Translations under genes and position numbers: made by a program
Shown here: positions 27,186 through 35,629 of the stretch, piece by piece
Position numbering within the stretch: position 1 is the stretch's first letter
Layout: each line of letters starts with the position of its first letter
Notes under the pieces: model-generated
Seen by the model: only the letters and a program-made list of their open reading frames with translations
The model's database searches: none
Told to the model about the DNA's origin: nothing
Assembly: GCA_947589665.1 (NCBI GenBank)
Contig: CANQBJ010000002.1
Location: 1 to 64,000 of the forward strand
From: an uncultured Clostridia bacterium
GTDB taxonomy: Bacteria > Bacillota > Clostridia > Lachnospirales > CAG-274
Direction: 5' to 3'
DNA: 64,000 nt

Positions 27186-28550
27186 ATGAACATCAAAAAG
27201 AATGATATCTGCACTATTACAATTACAGATATAGGGACTCACGGCGAGGGTATAGGCAAGATCGACGGATATACGCTTTTTGTCAAAAACACACTTCCGG
27301 GTGAGGATGTAAGGGTACTTGTAGTAAAGGCAAACAAAAGCTATGGTTACGGCAAGGTCCTCAATATAATAACGCCTTCGCCCCACAGGATAAGTCCGCC
27401 CTGCGAGGCAGCAGGAAAATGCGGAGGCTGTACCCTGCAGCACCTTGAATATTCGGAACAGCTTAAGCTCAAGCAAAATAAGGTAAAGCAGAATCTTATG
27501 AGAATAGGCGGCTTTGAAGATATTGAAGTTGAGCCTGTTATAGGTATGGAGGAGCCATGGCATTACAGGAATAAGGCACAGTATCCCATAGAGCGTGACA
27601 AAAGCGGCATAAAGATGGGCTTTTATTCTTTGGGAACTCATAATATCGCAGAATGCAGCAGATGTCTTATAGGAAGCAATTCAAACGAAAAAATACTGAA
27701 AGCAGTAAAAAGCTTTATTGAAAGCAATAATATTTCTGTCTACAATGAAGAAACAGGCAAGGGGCTTGCAAGGCACATCCTTATAAGAGAGGGATATTTC
27801 ACAAAAGAAATAATGGTGTGCCTTGTTGTAAACAGCAGCAGCTTTAAATATAAAAAGGAACTTATCTCCGCATTAAACGGAATTGACAGCATTAAGTCCA
27901 TAGTTATAAATTACAATACTGTAAGATCCAATGTCATTATGGGAAGCAGATGTGAAACTATATGGGGCAGGGACTATATTGCAGACAAGATAGGAGACCT
28001 GACCTTTAAAATATCCGCTCTTTCCTTCTTTCAGGTAAATCCGTTGCAGACCTATAAGCTTTACTCAAAGGCGCTGGAATTTGCCAACCTTAAGGGCAGT
28101 GAAACAGTAATTGACGCCTACTGCGGCATAGGCTCTATATCCCTGTTCCTTGCGCAAAGAGCCAAAAAAGTATACGGCATTGAAATAGTAGATGCCGCAA
28201 TAGAAAACGCAAAGGAAAACGCTATACTTAACAGTATAGAAAATGCAGAATTTTATACAGGCAAATCAGAAGAGATCGTACCAATGCTTTATGACAAGGG
28301 CATTACACCCGATGTTATGGTAGTAGACCCTCCACGTAAGGGCTGTGATAAAAGCCTTCTTGAGCTTATGCTCAGAATGGAGCCTAAAAAAATAATATAC
28401 GTCAGCTGCGACAGCGCAACCCTTTCACGTGACCTTAAAATCCTCTGCTCAACAAATGAGTATAAAATAGAAAAGGTACAGCCTGTAGATATGTTTCCTA
28501 TGACATATCACGTGGAGTGCGTGGTTCTGTTGACTAAAATACATAATTGA
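27186..28550 (+). CDS. rlmD: 23S rRNA (uracil-5)-methyltransferase, RlmCD/RlmD type
   Basis: A 454-aa SAM-dependent enzyme with a TRAM domain (about 1-60), an iron-sulfur cluster motif C73-x5-C79-x2-C82 with a further cysteine pair near 157-160, and a Rossmann methyltransferase core. The core contains DAYCGIGSISLFLA, VVDPPRKGCDKSLLELM and the nucleophile in YVSCDSATLSRDL. It methylates uracil C5 in 23S rRNA. It is co-transcribed with the YhaM-like gene (2-nt gap). The C-terminus HVECVVLL is echoed by a decayed frame at 29830-29967, beyond the foreign-looking islet. Confidence 0.93.
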   Translation: MNIKKNDICTITITDIGTHGEGIGKIDGYTLFVKNTLPGEDVRVLVVKANKSYGYGKVLNIITPSPHRISPPCEAAGKCGGCTLQHLEYSEQLKLKQNKVKQNLMRIGGFEDIEVEPVIGMEEPWHYRNKAQYPIERDKSGIKMGFYSLGTHNIAECSRCLIGSNSNEKILKAVKSFIESNNISVYNEETGKGLARHILIREGYFTKEIMVCLVVNSSSFKYKKELISALNGIDSIKSIVINYNTVRSNVIMGSRCETIWGRDYIADKIGDLTFKISALSFFQVNPLQTYKLYSKALEFANLKGSETVIDAYCGIGSISLFLAQRAKKVYGIEIVDAAIENAKENAILNSIENAEFYTGKSEEIVPMLYDKGITPDVMVVDPPRKGCDKSLLELMLRMEPKKIIYVSCDSATLSRDLKILCSTNEYKIEKVQPVDMFPMTYHVECVVLLTKIHN

Positions 28551-28576
28551 TAGTGTAAAAATGCTTGAAATATAAT
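28547..28576 (+). promoter_or_regulatory. Promoter of the SRA-like/Nudix pair
   Basis: TTGATA (28547-28552, overlapping the rlmD stop codon), 18-bp spacer, TATAAT (28571-28576). Confidence 0.6.
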
Positions 28577-28637
28577 GCTACCTACCCTAGTAGAAAGATA
28601 CTATAGATAATCCAAAAGCAAATGGAGGAATGAAAGA

Positions 28638-29402
28638 ATGTTTAATCCAGGATTAAAGATCGGTGAAACAATAAAGAATAGTGACATCGTTGAAACGTTT
28701 CAGTGCGGTAATATGGGTGGAATGCGTCGTTCAAAAGCGACAAATACACTTGTTATCATTTCAGACTATACAAAAGGAATCTATCATGATAAGTGGATCG
28801 GCGGAGTCCTCCATTACACCGGAATGGGGAAATCGGGCGATCAGGATATCAATTGGGCTCAGAATGCAACTCTTGCTAATTGCAGGAATAACGGTGTTGA
28901 TGTTCACTTGTTTGAGGTTATGAATGAAGGAGAATATGTTTATTGCGGCCGAGTTGAATTAGTGGATAATCCCTACACTGAAATGCAGCCAGGTGAAGAC
29001 GGAATTGACAGAGAGGTATGGATGTTCCCAATTCGCCCAGTGCCGGATAATGACGTGAAGAAACCAGATATATTTGTTTTTTCAGACATGGAGGATTATA
29101 AAACTCGTGGAAAAAATGTTGATGCTGAATATGCAAAGATTCTGGCAGAGAAAAAGAAACGCGGTAAAAAATCGAAATCGGTTGCTCCGGTGACAGCACC
29201 TGTAGCTCCAAAGCCTGAGCCCAAGCCACCGGTTGTAATACCGCCTGAGATTGTTGGAAAGAAAGTTAAGCATAAGACTTTTGGTGTTGGGACAATAACA
29301 GCCATTAGCGGCACATCTATTGATGTGAATTTTGAGAAAATAGGACTAAAAAAGATGGGATATGAGTTCTGCATGGAAAAGAAAATGCTTGAATTCATTT
29401 AA
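28638..29402 (+). CDS. SRA-like (ScoMcrA-type) modified-DNA-reader protein without nuclease domain
   Basis: A 254-aa protein. Residues about 1-145 match what I recall of the SRA-like domain of McrA-type HNH restriction enzymes (LHYTGMGKSGDQD, NNGVDVHLFEV, REVWMFPIRPV), which reads modified bases. The HNH nuclease that usually follows is missing. A Lys/Pro/Val-rich linker (about 165-205) instead leads to a small SH3/Tudor-like beta domain (VKHKTFGVGTITAISG). Six of eight arginines use CGN, while rlmD nearby uses almost only AGA/AGG, suggesting transfer. The ribosome site GGAGG lies before ATG 28638. A Nudix gene follows after 8 nt. A role in defence or repair is inferred. Confidence 0.75.
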   Translation: MFNPGLKIGETIKNSDIVETFQCGNMGGMRRSKATNTLVIISDYTKGIYHDKWIGGVLHYTGMGKSGDQDINWAQNATLANCRNNGVDVHLFEVMNEGEYVYCGRVELVDNPYTEMQPGEDGIDREVWMFPIRPVPDNDVKKPDIFVFSDMEDYKTRGKNVDAEYAKILAEKKKRGKKSKSVAPVTAPVAPKPEPKPPVVIPPEIVGKKVKHKTFGVGTITAISGTSIDVNFEKIGLKKMGYEFCMEKKMLEFI

Positions 29403-29410
29403 ATTTAGCG

Positions 29411-29812
29411 ATGAAAACAATAAAAGTAGTTGCAGCGGTTATATGCGATTCGCTGCAGGAGAAGAAAAAGATATTTGCTACGGCCAGAGGCTATGGTGAG
29501 TTTAAAGGTCAGTGGGAGTTCCCAGGTGGAAAGATTGAATCCGGTGAGACTCCTCCGCAGGCTCTTGTAAGAGAAATACAGGAAGAGCTTGATACAAAGA
29601 TTAACGTTGGTGATCTGATCGGGACCATCGAATACGACTATCCAACGTTTCACCTTTCGATGGATTGCTTCTGGTGTGAGATCGTGACCGGAGAGCTAAA
29701 GCTTCTGGAGGCAGAGGATGCTAAGTGGCTATCGAAGAAGGAATTGTATAGTGTTCATTGGCTTCCAGCAGATATTACGCTCATTGAGAAGATCGAGCAT
29801 CAAATGGGCTAA
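29411..29812 (+). CDS. Nudix hydrolase, MutT-like
   Basis: A 133-aa protein with the full Nudix box from GKIESGETPPQALVREIQEE continuing to L, plus GQWEFPGG and the C-terminal W-L-P-A-D motif of MutT/NudG-like pyrophosphohydrolases. Such enzymes remove oxidised or modified nucleoside triphosphates. It starts 8 nt after the SRA-like gene, so the two form an operon. Together they suggest paired handling of modified nucleotides: one protein reading modified DNA, one clearing modified dNTPs. This pairing is inference. Confidence 0.9.
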   Translation: MKTIKVVAAVICDSLQEKKKIFATARGYGEFKGQWEFPGGKIESGETPPQALVREIQEELDTKINVGDLIGTIEYDYPTFHLSMDCFWCEIVTGELKLLEAEDAKWLSKKELYSVHWLPADITLIEKIEHQMG

Positions 29813-29829
29813 GGTGGATTTGTTTGGTA

Positions 29830-29967
29830 GGAGCCGTTAATGACTTGCTTGGTAGGAGCCTCTACATTCATAGCATTGTCTCAGAGCATGTGGAAACAAT
29901 CTGCCTTCTTAACATTAAGAAACAAACCAGATTTGCAGGCTATGAAATAGTCTGTGAGCGAACATAG
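29830..29967 (+). pseudogene. Decayed 3' end of an RlmCD-like methyltransferase gene
   Basis: The frame through 29830-29967 has no start codon or ribosome site but encodes SEHVETICLL near 29881-29910. This resembles the C-terminal HVE[CT][VI][VC]LL of RlmCD-type methyltransferases, including the intact rlmD just before the islet. It ends at TAG 29965-29967. It may be the leftover of the element or recombination event that inserted the SRA-like/Nudix pair. The match is short, so confidence is limited. Confidence 0.4.
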
Positions 29968-30019
29968 CTTAAACTATACAATTTACGAAAAATAAAAATA
30001 AGAAAAGAGCGTAGTACAA

Positions 30020-31390
30020 ATGTCTTACAAAAACACAGCGGTATTTGAAGATATGCCTGTATCAAAGGCAGTATATACAATGGCGATACCTACCATAATA
30101 GGTCAGCTTATAGTACTTATATACAATATGGCAGACACATTTTTCATAGGGCGCACAAATAACCCCTATATGGTCGCCGGAGTATCTCTTATTCTTCCCA
30201 TATTCAATATTCTGATATCTATAGCGGGACTTGCAGGTGTCGGCGGAGGTACCCTTGTATCCCGTCTTTTAGGCAAAAAGGACGCAGAGGAGGTCAAGAA
30301 GGTATACAGCTTCAGCGTATATCTGGGAGTAGCTGTGGCGGCTCTTTTTTCACTCATGGTGTTTCTGTTTATGGAGCCCCTTATGGCACTTCTGGGGGCA
30401 GGAGAAGAAACTTATACATATGCGTCGGGCTATGCCTTTTGCGTAATAGTACTGGGCGGTGTTCCCACAGTACTTTCAAACGTACTCTCCACTCATCTGA
30501 GAAGCGCCGGCGAATCCGGAAAAGCAGGCTTTGGCATAACAATGGGCGGTATTATAAACATTGTGCTGGATCCCCTGTTTATGTTTGTACTTTTCCCAAA
30601 GGGAATGGAAATAATCGGAGCAGGTATGGCAACCTGCCTTTCAAACTGTATTTCCTGCGCTTACTTTATATTTGTTCTTATAAGAATGGGGGATAATTCG
30701 GTACTTCGCCTTTGCTCTCCCGCCAAGCTGCCAAAAGCAGAAAACATAGGCAGTATATTCTGCGTAGGTCTACCCTCCGCCATAGCCACATTCCTATTTG
30801 ATATGGATTATATTGTAATAGACAGGCTTATGGCAGGATATGGCGATATGGCTCTTGCCGCCGTAGGCATTGTTTTAAAGGCTGAGCGTCTGCCTCTTAA
30901 TGTCGGCATAGGAATATGTCAGGGTATGATGCCTATAGTTGCCTACAACTATTCGGCAAGAAACTACAAGCGTATGAATGCAGTCAAAAATTATTCCTGT
31001 ATGATCGGCATAATTTTTGCCATAATAAGCGTTACACTGTATGAAATATTTGCGGGACAAATTATGAAAATATTTATAAGCAACGCACAGACAGTCGCTC
31101 TTGGCACAGGCTTTCTGCGTATACGCTGCCTGGCTACGCCTCTTATGTTTTTAAGCTTTTTCCATGTATATCTTTTCAACGGCTTCGGAAAGGGAGGCTA
31201 TGCGCTTTTCCTCGGTGTAATGCGCTGGCTTGCCTTTAACATACCAATGCTGTTTATACTTAACTATATTATAGGTATGCAGGGCATAGTATGGTCACAG
31301 TTTACGGCAGATATACTTACCGTACTGCTTTCGGTTACCGTTTACAAAATATTTGAAAAAAAGTCCGATATGCGGATTGCCAATGTCTAA
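30020..31390 (+). CDS. MATE-family efflux transporter
   Basis: A 456-aa protein with twelve hydrophobic helices in two homologous halves; typical MATE words are MADTFFIGR, GVGGGTLVSRLLGKKDAEEV and GICQGMMPIVAYNYSARNYKR. It exports cationic drugs or metabolites by Na+ or H+ antiport at the cytoplasmic membrane. The ribosome site is a weak AAGAAAAGAG before ATG 30020. A 77-aa protein gene follows 17 nt after the stop. A second, divergent MATE gene lies on the opposite strand at 31927-33273. Confidence 0.93.
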   Translation: MSYKNTAVFEDMPVSKAVYTMAIPTIIGQLIVLIYNMADTFFIGRTNNPYMVAGVSLILPIFNILISIAGLAGVGGGTLVSRLLGKKDAEEVKKVYSFSVYLGVAVAALFSLMVFLFMEPLMALLGAGEETYTYASGYAFCVIVLGGVPTVLSNVLSTHLRSAGESGKAGFGITMGGIINIVLDPLFMFVLFPKGMEIIGAGMATCLSNCISCAYFIFVLIRMGDNSVLRLCSPAKLPKAENIGSIFCVGLPSAIATFLFDMDYIVIDRLMAGYGDMALAAVGIVLKAERLPLNVGIGICQGMMPIVAYNYSARNYKRMNAVKNYSCMIGIIFAIISVTLYEIFAGQIMKIFISNAQTVALGTGFLRIRCLATPLMFLSFFHVYLFNGFGKGGYALFLGVMRWLAFNIPMLFILNYIIGMQGIVWSQFTADILTVLLSVTVYKIFEKKSDMRIANV

Positions 31391-31407
31391 AAAAAGGAAG
31401 TGAGATC

Positions 31408-31641
31408 ATGGACAAATACGAGGAGGAAATTTTATCAAGGCTGTATCAGTCCTATGTAATGGGCGGAGACGTTTATTCCTATGCTTACAATACGGAAAAT
31501 GCCCATAAGGTAGAAATCAAAAAAGGAGCCATAAAGCTCCTTGAGGAAAAGGGATATCTGGAAATACTGTCATTAGGTGATAAAAAAGCACGAATTGCCA
31601 TAACCGATGCAGGGATAGAATACGGAAACAACAATTATTAA
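31408..31641 (+). CDS. Small winged-helix-like protein
   Basis: A 77-aa protein with helices followed by a beta-wing-like end (GAIKLLEEKGYLEILSLGDKKARIAITDAG), resembling a small winged-helix DNA-binding domain. I cannot name the family. AAAAGGAAGTGAG precedes ATG 31408. It shares a transcript with the MATE gene and ends at a terminator, so a regulatory link with that pump is possible but not shown. Confidence 0.75.
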   Translation: MDKYEEEILSRLYQSYVMGGDVYSYAYNTENAHKVEIKKGAIKLLEEKGYLEILSLGDKKARIAITDAGIEYGNNNY

Positions 31642-31664
31642 AGGACTGCTTTCGCAGTCCTTTT
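31641..31664 (+). terminator. Terminator of the MATE/small-protein operon
   Basis: AAGGACTGC/GCAGTCCTT with a TTTC loop, then TT. Confidence 0.85.
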
Positions 31665-31814
31665 AGCGTGTCGATAAAATCGACACGCTTGAAAGAAATG
31701 CTTGCATTTCTTTCAGTTCAATTAAGGTGGGAACCAGCCGTGTTTTCCGCAATTTTGGTGTTTAACACCAAAATTACAGAAAGGTTCCTGTCCTCGGAGG
31801 AAATGAATTCCTCC
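31665..31814. repeat. Cluster of nested intergenic hairpins
   Basis: Four perfect stem-loops follow the terminator: AGCGTGTCGA/TCGACACGCT (31665-31689), TGAAAGAAATGC/GCATTTCTTTCA (31690-31715), AATTTTGGTG/CACCAAAATT (31751-31775) and GGAGGAA/TTCCTCC (31796-31814). The third lies inside arms GGGAACC ... GGTTCC, which also occur at 1511-1535. The first matches the hairpin at 1706-1732. No ORF is credible here. Confidence 0.65.
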
Positions 31815-31899
31815 TGCGGATTAAAGTCTGCGACGCTTTTTTACAAGCTGTTCTTTATTTTAATTCATATTTACTATCGAAATATTGTTTTTTCGACGG

Positions 31900-31931
31900 T
31901 CTGAAAGGACTGCCTTCGCAGTCATTTCAGA
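31900..31931 (-). terminator. Hairpin at the end of the second MATE gene
   Basis: TCTGAAA-GGACTGC/GCAGTC-ATTTCAGA stem overlapping the stop codon of the minus-strand MATE gene. Its core GGACTGC/GCAGTCC is the same as in the terminator at 31641-31664 on the other strand. Confidence 0.65.
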
Positions 31932-33273
31932 CTTTTGAGAATTCTCTTTTCCGCACTATTAAATAACACATAAAATGGACAAGAGCCGTAAGCGCCCATG
32001 AAATGGGATATGATATATAAAGGCTCATAAGCGTATGATGCCACCTGAAAATAGTAAATATCCACACAACTCTGAAAGCGCAAGCTCCTATAAGAGATAC
32101 TGTCATAGGCAGTATGGAATAGCCCATTCCTCTTATTGCTCCGGCAAATACGTCCATAGCGCCGCAGAGGAAATATGTAGAGGCTATTATGGAAAGCCTT
32201 ATAAGACCATACTGTATTACCTCAGCATCTGAGGAATATATACCTAAAAGATGATTGCCCATAAGGTATGCACCATTACCCATTAAAAGACCTATTATGG
32301 AAACAATAACGACGCATTCCATAAGCAGCTTGTCGATCCTTTTGTACTTGCCTGCGCCCATATTCTGCCCTGTAAAGCTTAAGGCAGTCTGATGAAGAGC
32401 GTTCATTGAAACATATACAAAGCCTTCTATATTGCTTGCAGCCGTATTGCCTGCCATAATAACAGAGCCGAAAGAATTGATTGATGACTGTATAAGTACG
32501 TTTGACACATTGAAAATAACGCCCTGCAGGCCTGCGGGAACACCTATTCTCAGCATAAATATAAGCTTGCTTTTATGTATTCTCAGCTTTGAAAGATAAA
32601 GTCTGCATATACCGTCATTTTTAATAAGGCACCTTATAATAAGCGCCGCCGAAATAGTCTGGGATATAATAGTTGCAAGAGCTACGCCTGCCACTCCCAT
32701 ATGGCAGACTATTACAAAAAACAGATTCAGTATAACATTGACTATTCCCGCAAGTATAAGAAAGTACAAGGGTCTTTTGGTATCGCCTATAGCTCTTAGT
32801 ATAGCTGCGCCGAAATTATAGAGCATAAAAGCAGGCATACCGCAGAAGTATATTCTCATATAAAGTGCCGCCTGATCAAGTACATTGTCGGGCGTACCCA
32901 TAAGAGTAAGCATAGGCTTTGCAATAAGCACACCCAAGAAAATAAGGACAATACCGCCTACCAATGCAGTAAGCACTGCCGTATGTATGGTCTGCTGTAT
33001 ATTTTCCTCGTCCTTGGCGCCGTAAAACCTGGCAACAAGTACATTGGCGCCGACAGACACACCTATAAAAAGATTGACCAGAAGATTAATAAGGGAACTT
33101 GTAGAACCTACAGCGGCAAGAGCCGTACTTCCCGTAAATCTTCCCACAACAATAATATCCGCCGCATTGAATAAAAGCTGCAGTATGCTTGAAAGCATAA
33201 GAGGTATGGCAAACATAAATATCTTGCCCAGCAAGGGTCCGTTGCACATATCTATTTCATAAGACTTTTTCAT
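31927..33273 (-). CDS. MATE-family efflux transporter
   Basis: A 448-aa protein with twelve membrane helices; hallmarks are LLFNAADIIVVGRFTGSTALAAVG, GVSVGANVLVARFYGAKDEE and QTALSFTGQNMGAGKYKR. It belongs to a different MATE branch (DinF/NorM-like) from the pump at 30020-31390. The ribosome site GGGAG lies 10 nt before ATG 33273. The substrate is unknown. Confidence 0.93.
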   Translation of the reverse strand: MKKSYEIDMCNGPLLGKIFMFAIPLMLSSILQLLFNAADIIVVGRFTGSTALAAVGSTSSLINLLVNLFIGVSVGANVLVARFYGAKDEENIQQTIHTAVLTALVGGIVLIFLGVLIAKPMLTLMGTPDNVLDQAALYMRIYFCGMPAFMLYNFGAAILRAIGDTKRPLYFLILAGIVNVILNLFFVIVCHMGVAGVALATIISQTISAALIIRCLIKNDGICRLYLSKLRIHKSKLIFMLRIGVPAGLQGVIFNVSNVLIQSSINSFGSVIMAGNTAASNIEGFVYVSMNALHQTALSFTGQNMGAGKYKRIDKLLMECVVIVSIIGLLMGNGAYLMGNHLLGIYSSDAEVIQYGLIRLSIIASTYFLCGAMDVFAGAIRGMGYSILPMTVSLIGACAFRVVWIFTIFRWHHTLMSLYISYPISWALTALVHFMCYLIVRKREFSKV

Positions 33274-33300
33274 TATACATTACTCCCATTTTCAACAAAT

Positions 33301-33335
33301 TAAAAGGGTATCGCAATTATTAATTGCGACAGCCC
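33301..33335 (-). terminator. Terminator of ispF
   Basis: TCGCAATT/AATTGCGA core, extended by AGGG/CCCT, followed by TTTTAATTT on the minus strand. Confidence 0.7.
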
Positions 33336-33337
33336 TG

Positions 33338-33814
33338 TTAAATTTCAATAAGACAGACAGCCTTTGAGGAAATTCCTTCGCCCTTTCCCGTAAAGCCAAG
33401 CTCTTCCTCTGTAGTTGCCTTTACATTGATACGATCTGCGTCAATGTCCAAAGCCTCAGCCAGATTTTTCTCCATCTGCTCTATATAAGGACGCATCTTA
33501 GGTCTCTGAGCTACTATTATTGAATCGATATTTATTATCTTAATGCCCTTTTCGTCCATTTTTTCCTTAACGCATTTAAGGAGCTTAATACTTGATATGC
33601 CCTTGTACTGAGGGTCAGTATCGGGAAAAAGCTTTCCGATGTCTCCCATTTTGGCTGCGCCTAAGAGGGCGTCCATAATAGCGTGTATAAGCACATCTGC
33701 GTCTGAGTGACCCAGAAGTCCCTTTTCATAGGGGATATTCACTCCCCCAAGTATCAGTTCTCTGTTTTCCGTAAGTTTATGTACATCATAACCAAGTCCG
33801 ACTCTCATACCCAT
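33338..33814 (-). CDS. ispF: 2-C-methyl-D-erythritol 2,4-cyclodiphosphate synthase
   Basis: A 158-aa MEP-pathway enzyme forming ME-cPP for isoprenoid synthesis. Zinc ligands lie in GYDVH and [28 protein letters not shown]-type sequence ([16 protein letters not shown]) is near the C-terminus. Length is normal. ATG 33814 is chosen with AGGTG 8 nt upstream; ATG 33808 is also possible. It lies 19 nt after the AbrB-like gene, probably in one transcript with it. Confidence 0.95.
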   Translation of the reverse strand: MGMRVGLGYDVHKLTENRELILGGVNIPYEKGLLGHSDADVLIHAIMDALLGAAKMGDIGKLFPDTDPQYKGISSIKLLKCVKEKMDEKGIKIINIDSIIVAQRPKMRPYIEQMEKNLAEALDIDADRINVKATTEEELGFTGKGEGISSKAVCLIEI

Positions 33815-33833
33815 ATGTTTCACCTGCTTTATA

Positions 33834-34145
33834 TCAGAATATATCTTCCAGCTCAAAGCTGTTTCCCTTTTGCGGAGCCTCTGTTTCCTCCAGCCTGAAC
33901 CCCGCAATTTTAGCAAGCTCTCTTACGGTATTTTTGGAGACCTTTTTACCCTTGTATTCTATAAGGTCCTCCATATCTCCCGTAAATATGTCCGAAGGCA
34001 TATACTTTTTAAGCACTATCATATCGTTTGATGTGAATATTTCAAGAGCATCGCCGTCTTTTATATTGAAGCTTTCTCTTAACTCACTTGGCAGCACCAT
34101 ACGTCCCAGCTGATCTACTTTTCTTACTATTCCTGTTGATTTCAT
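33834..34145 (-). CDS. AbrB/SpoVT-family transcriptional regulator
   Basis: A 103-aa protein with the swapped-hairpin AbrB DNA-binding fold ([20 protein letters not shown] ... [10 protein letters not shown]) in the first 50 residues and a short C-terminal regulatory tail. Upstream lies TTGACA-17-TAATAT. Inverted words ACCAAAT and ATTTTGGT flank the -10/start region, so autoregulation is likely. The genes under its control are unknown; ispF is next in the same direction. Confidence 0.92.
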   Translation of the reverse strand: MKSTGIVRKVDQLGRMVLPSELRESFNIKDGDALEIFTSNDMIVLKKYMPSDIFTGDMEDLIEYKGKKVSKNTVRELAKIAGFRLEETEAPQKGNSFELEDIF

Positions 34146-34183
34146 GTTAATACCTCCATACCAAAATGTGCTTTTATATTATG

Positions 34184-34212
34184 ATATTAACATATTTGGT
34201 AATTTTTGTCAA
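34184..34212 (-). promoter_or_regulatory. Promoter of abrB-like gene
   Basis: TTGACA (34212-34207), 17-bp spacer, TAATAT (34189-34184). ACCAAAT in the spacer and ATTTTGGT about 20 bp downstream (about 34159-34166) form a split inverted repeat, a candidate operator. Confidence 0.75.
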
Positions 34213-34222
34213 CATAAATCGC

Positions 34223-34792
34223 TTACTTTTTTCTTTTTTCTGCAATAATTGATCTTACCTTCTTTACGGAACCCCTTGCCTTCCTTATGGAGCTTTCGCC
34301 AAAAAGCCTGCCCCACTGTGTTGTGATCTCAAGAGCGGCGGCATATTTATCCGCCAGTGTAACTGCCAGTGATTCCTTATACTTGGGAAAGCCTAAGCAA
34401 AGAGGCCACATATGCTTTGCTATAGCGTCCGCCTCTCTTTCGCTGAGGTCATCGGCAAGCCTTGTGGCATTCCTCACGGCAAGGCGAGGGTGTAAGAATG
34501 CGTGAAGCTGCGGTGTTTCCTTTTTATGCCAGTCATACCAGTAGAGATCGTGCAAAAGCCCTGCCCTTGCGGCAGCCCTGGGATCGGCATCTATCTTCTT
34601 TGCTATCTTAAAGCTATAATATGCCACATTAAGGCTGTGCTGCAATCTGGATGTTCTGAAATGCTGGTCATAATTATCAAGCCTTTTGACATTTTTGCTG
34701 TTAAAAAATTCATCAATATATTTTCTGAACTCTACCACATCAGGATCAGACAGATCATTCAGGTCGATCCTGGAGCCAATTGCTTTTTTCAT
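34223..34792 (-). CDS. HD-domain phosphohydrolase
   Basis: A 189-aa protein with HD-superfamily metal motifs: RLQHSLNVAYYSFKIAKK, LLHDLYWYDWHK and the later HMWPL, DKYAAALE. Small soluble HD proteins of this type are often annotated as uncharacterised or nucleotidase-like. The ribosome site GGGAGAAAAG lies before ATG 34792. It stands 17 nt after the YesL-like gene on the same strand. Confidence 0.85.
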   Translation of the reverse strand: MKKAIGSRIDLNDLSDPDVVEFRKYIDEFFNSKNVKRLDNYDQHFRTSRLQHSLNVAYYSFKIAKKIDADPRAAARAGLLHDLYWYDWHKKETPQLHAFLHPRLAVRNATRLADDLSEREADAIAKHMWPLCLGFPKYKESLAVTLADKYAAALEITTQWGRLFGESSIRKARGSVKKVRSIIAEKRKK

Positions 34793-34809
34793 ATACTTTT
34801 CTCCCTATT

Positions 34810-35439
34810 TTAACGCATATCCTCAAAACTGTCCATATCCATTTCGGGGATATACTTTCTGAACAAATGCATAAACATAAGTGATGTCAGTATGGCATAA
34901 AAGCCTGCGCATACAAATATGAGTATGTAAAACCTGAATACTACCAGAATTGCCGCCACAAAGAGGACAAAGCAGGTAATAGTGGTCATAAGGTGCCTGT
35001 TTGCCATAAAGAACGCAGTCTTGAAAAGCTGCACTGTCTTAAACTCAAAGCGTGAAAGTATAGGGTATATATATATTGTTACGATAGTAAGCTCGTACAA
35101 TATTACAAACTGTATGGGAAACAATATAGAACCCAATACCGTTGAGCGGTCAAGCATAAGTATATTGATAAAAAGCGCCACTGATATTATACCCAATATT
35201 ATCTCGACTAATGTTGCCTGAAAGAAATTTTTTCTGAAGCTTCTGAAAAAATCCCTTGAAACGTAGCCTTCCCTGTTTGAAAGCTGACGTGTAGTTACAT
35301 AGTAGAGAGCCGTTGTAGCCGCTCCCATTGTGATTATTGGCAGACTGCATATAAGCCACAGCACCGTAAGTATTATCAGGTCAGCAAGCAATGTTCCCCA
35401 TTTATAGAATTTGCTGTCAGGTCCCAGCCATTTTTCCAT
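34810..35439 (-). CDS. YesL-family (DUF624) membrane protein
   Basis: A 209-aa protein with about five membrane helices and the DUF624 pattern (GTLLADLIILTVLWLICSLPIITMGAATTALYYVT is the first hydrophobic block, residues about 17-51). YesL proteins are commonly found beside carbohydrate ABC transporters; none is here. ATG 35439 is chosen, since GGAGGAAT lies just upstream and the family starts there, although the frame is open to 35523. Function unknown. Confidence 0.85.
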   Translation of the reverse strand: MEKWLGPDSKFYKWGTLLADLIILTVLWLICSLPIITMGAATTALYYVTTRQLSNREGYVSRDFFRSFRKNFFQATLVEIILGIISVALFINILMLDRSTVLGSILFPIQFVILYELTIVTIYIYPILSRFEFKTVQLFKTAFFMANRHLMTTITCFVLFVAAILVVFRFYILIFVCAGFYAILTSLMFMHLFRKYIPEMDMDSFEDMR

Positions 35440-35629
35440 AATATTCCTCCATTTTTTAATATGATACCTTTGTCTGTATATTATTTTACCCCATTTCTCA
35501 CTAAAAATCAATACAGACTTCAAAATACGCTTATATGTATCAAAGCATATGCTTCAACACATTATATCTAGCAAGGATTAACATTTGGATATTCCGCAGG
35601 CACTGTTTTATATTTTCCATACCCTTCTA

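Noticed and set aside
29411-29653. Minus-strand frame over the Nudix gene
   Set aside because: Antisense shadow; the plus strand carries an intact Nudix box.
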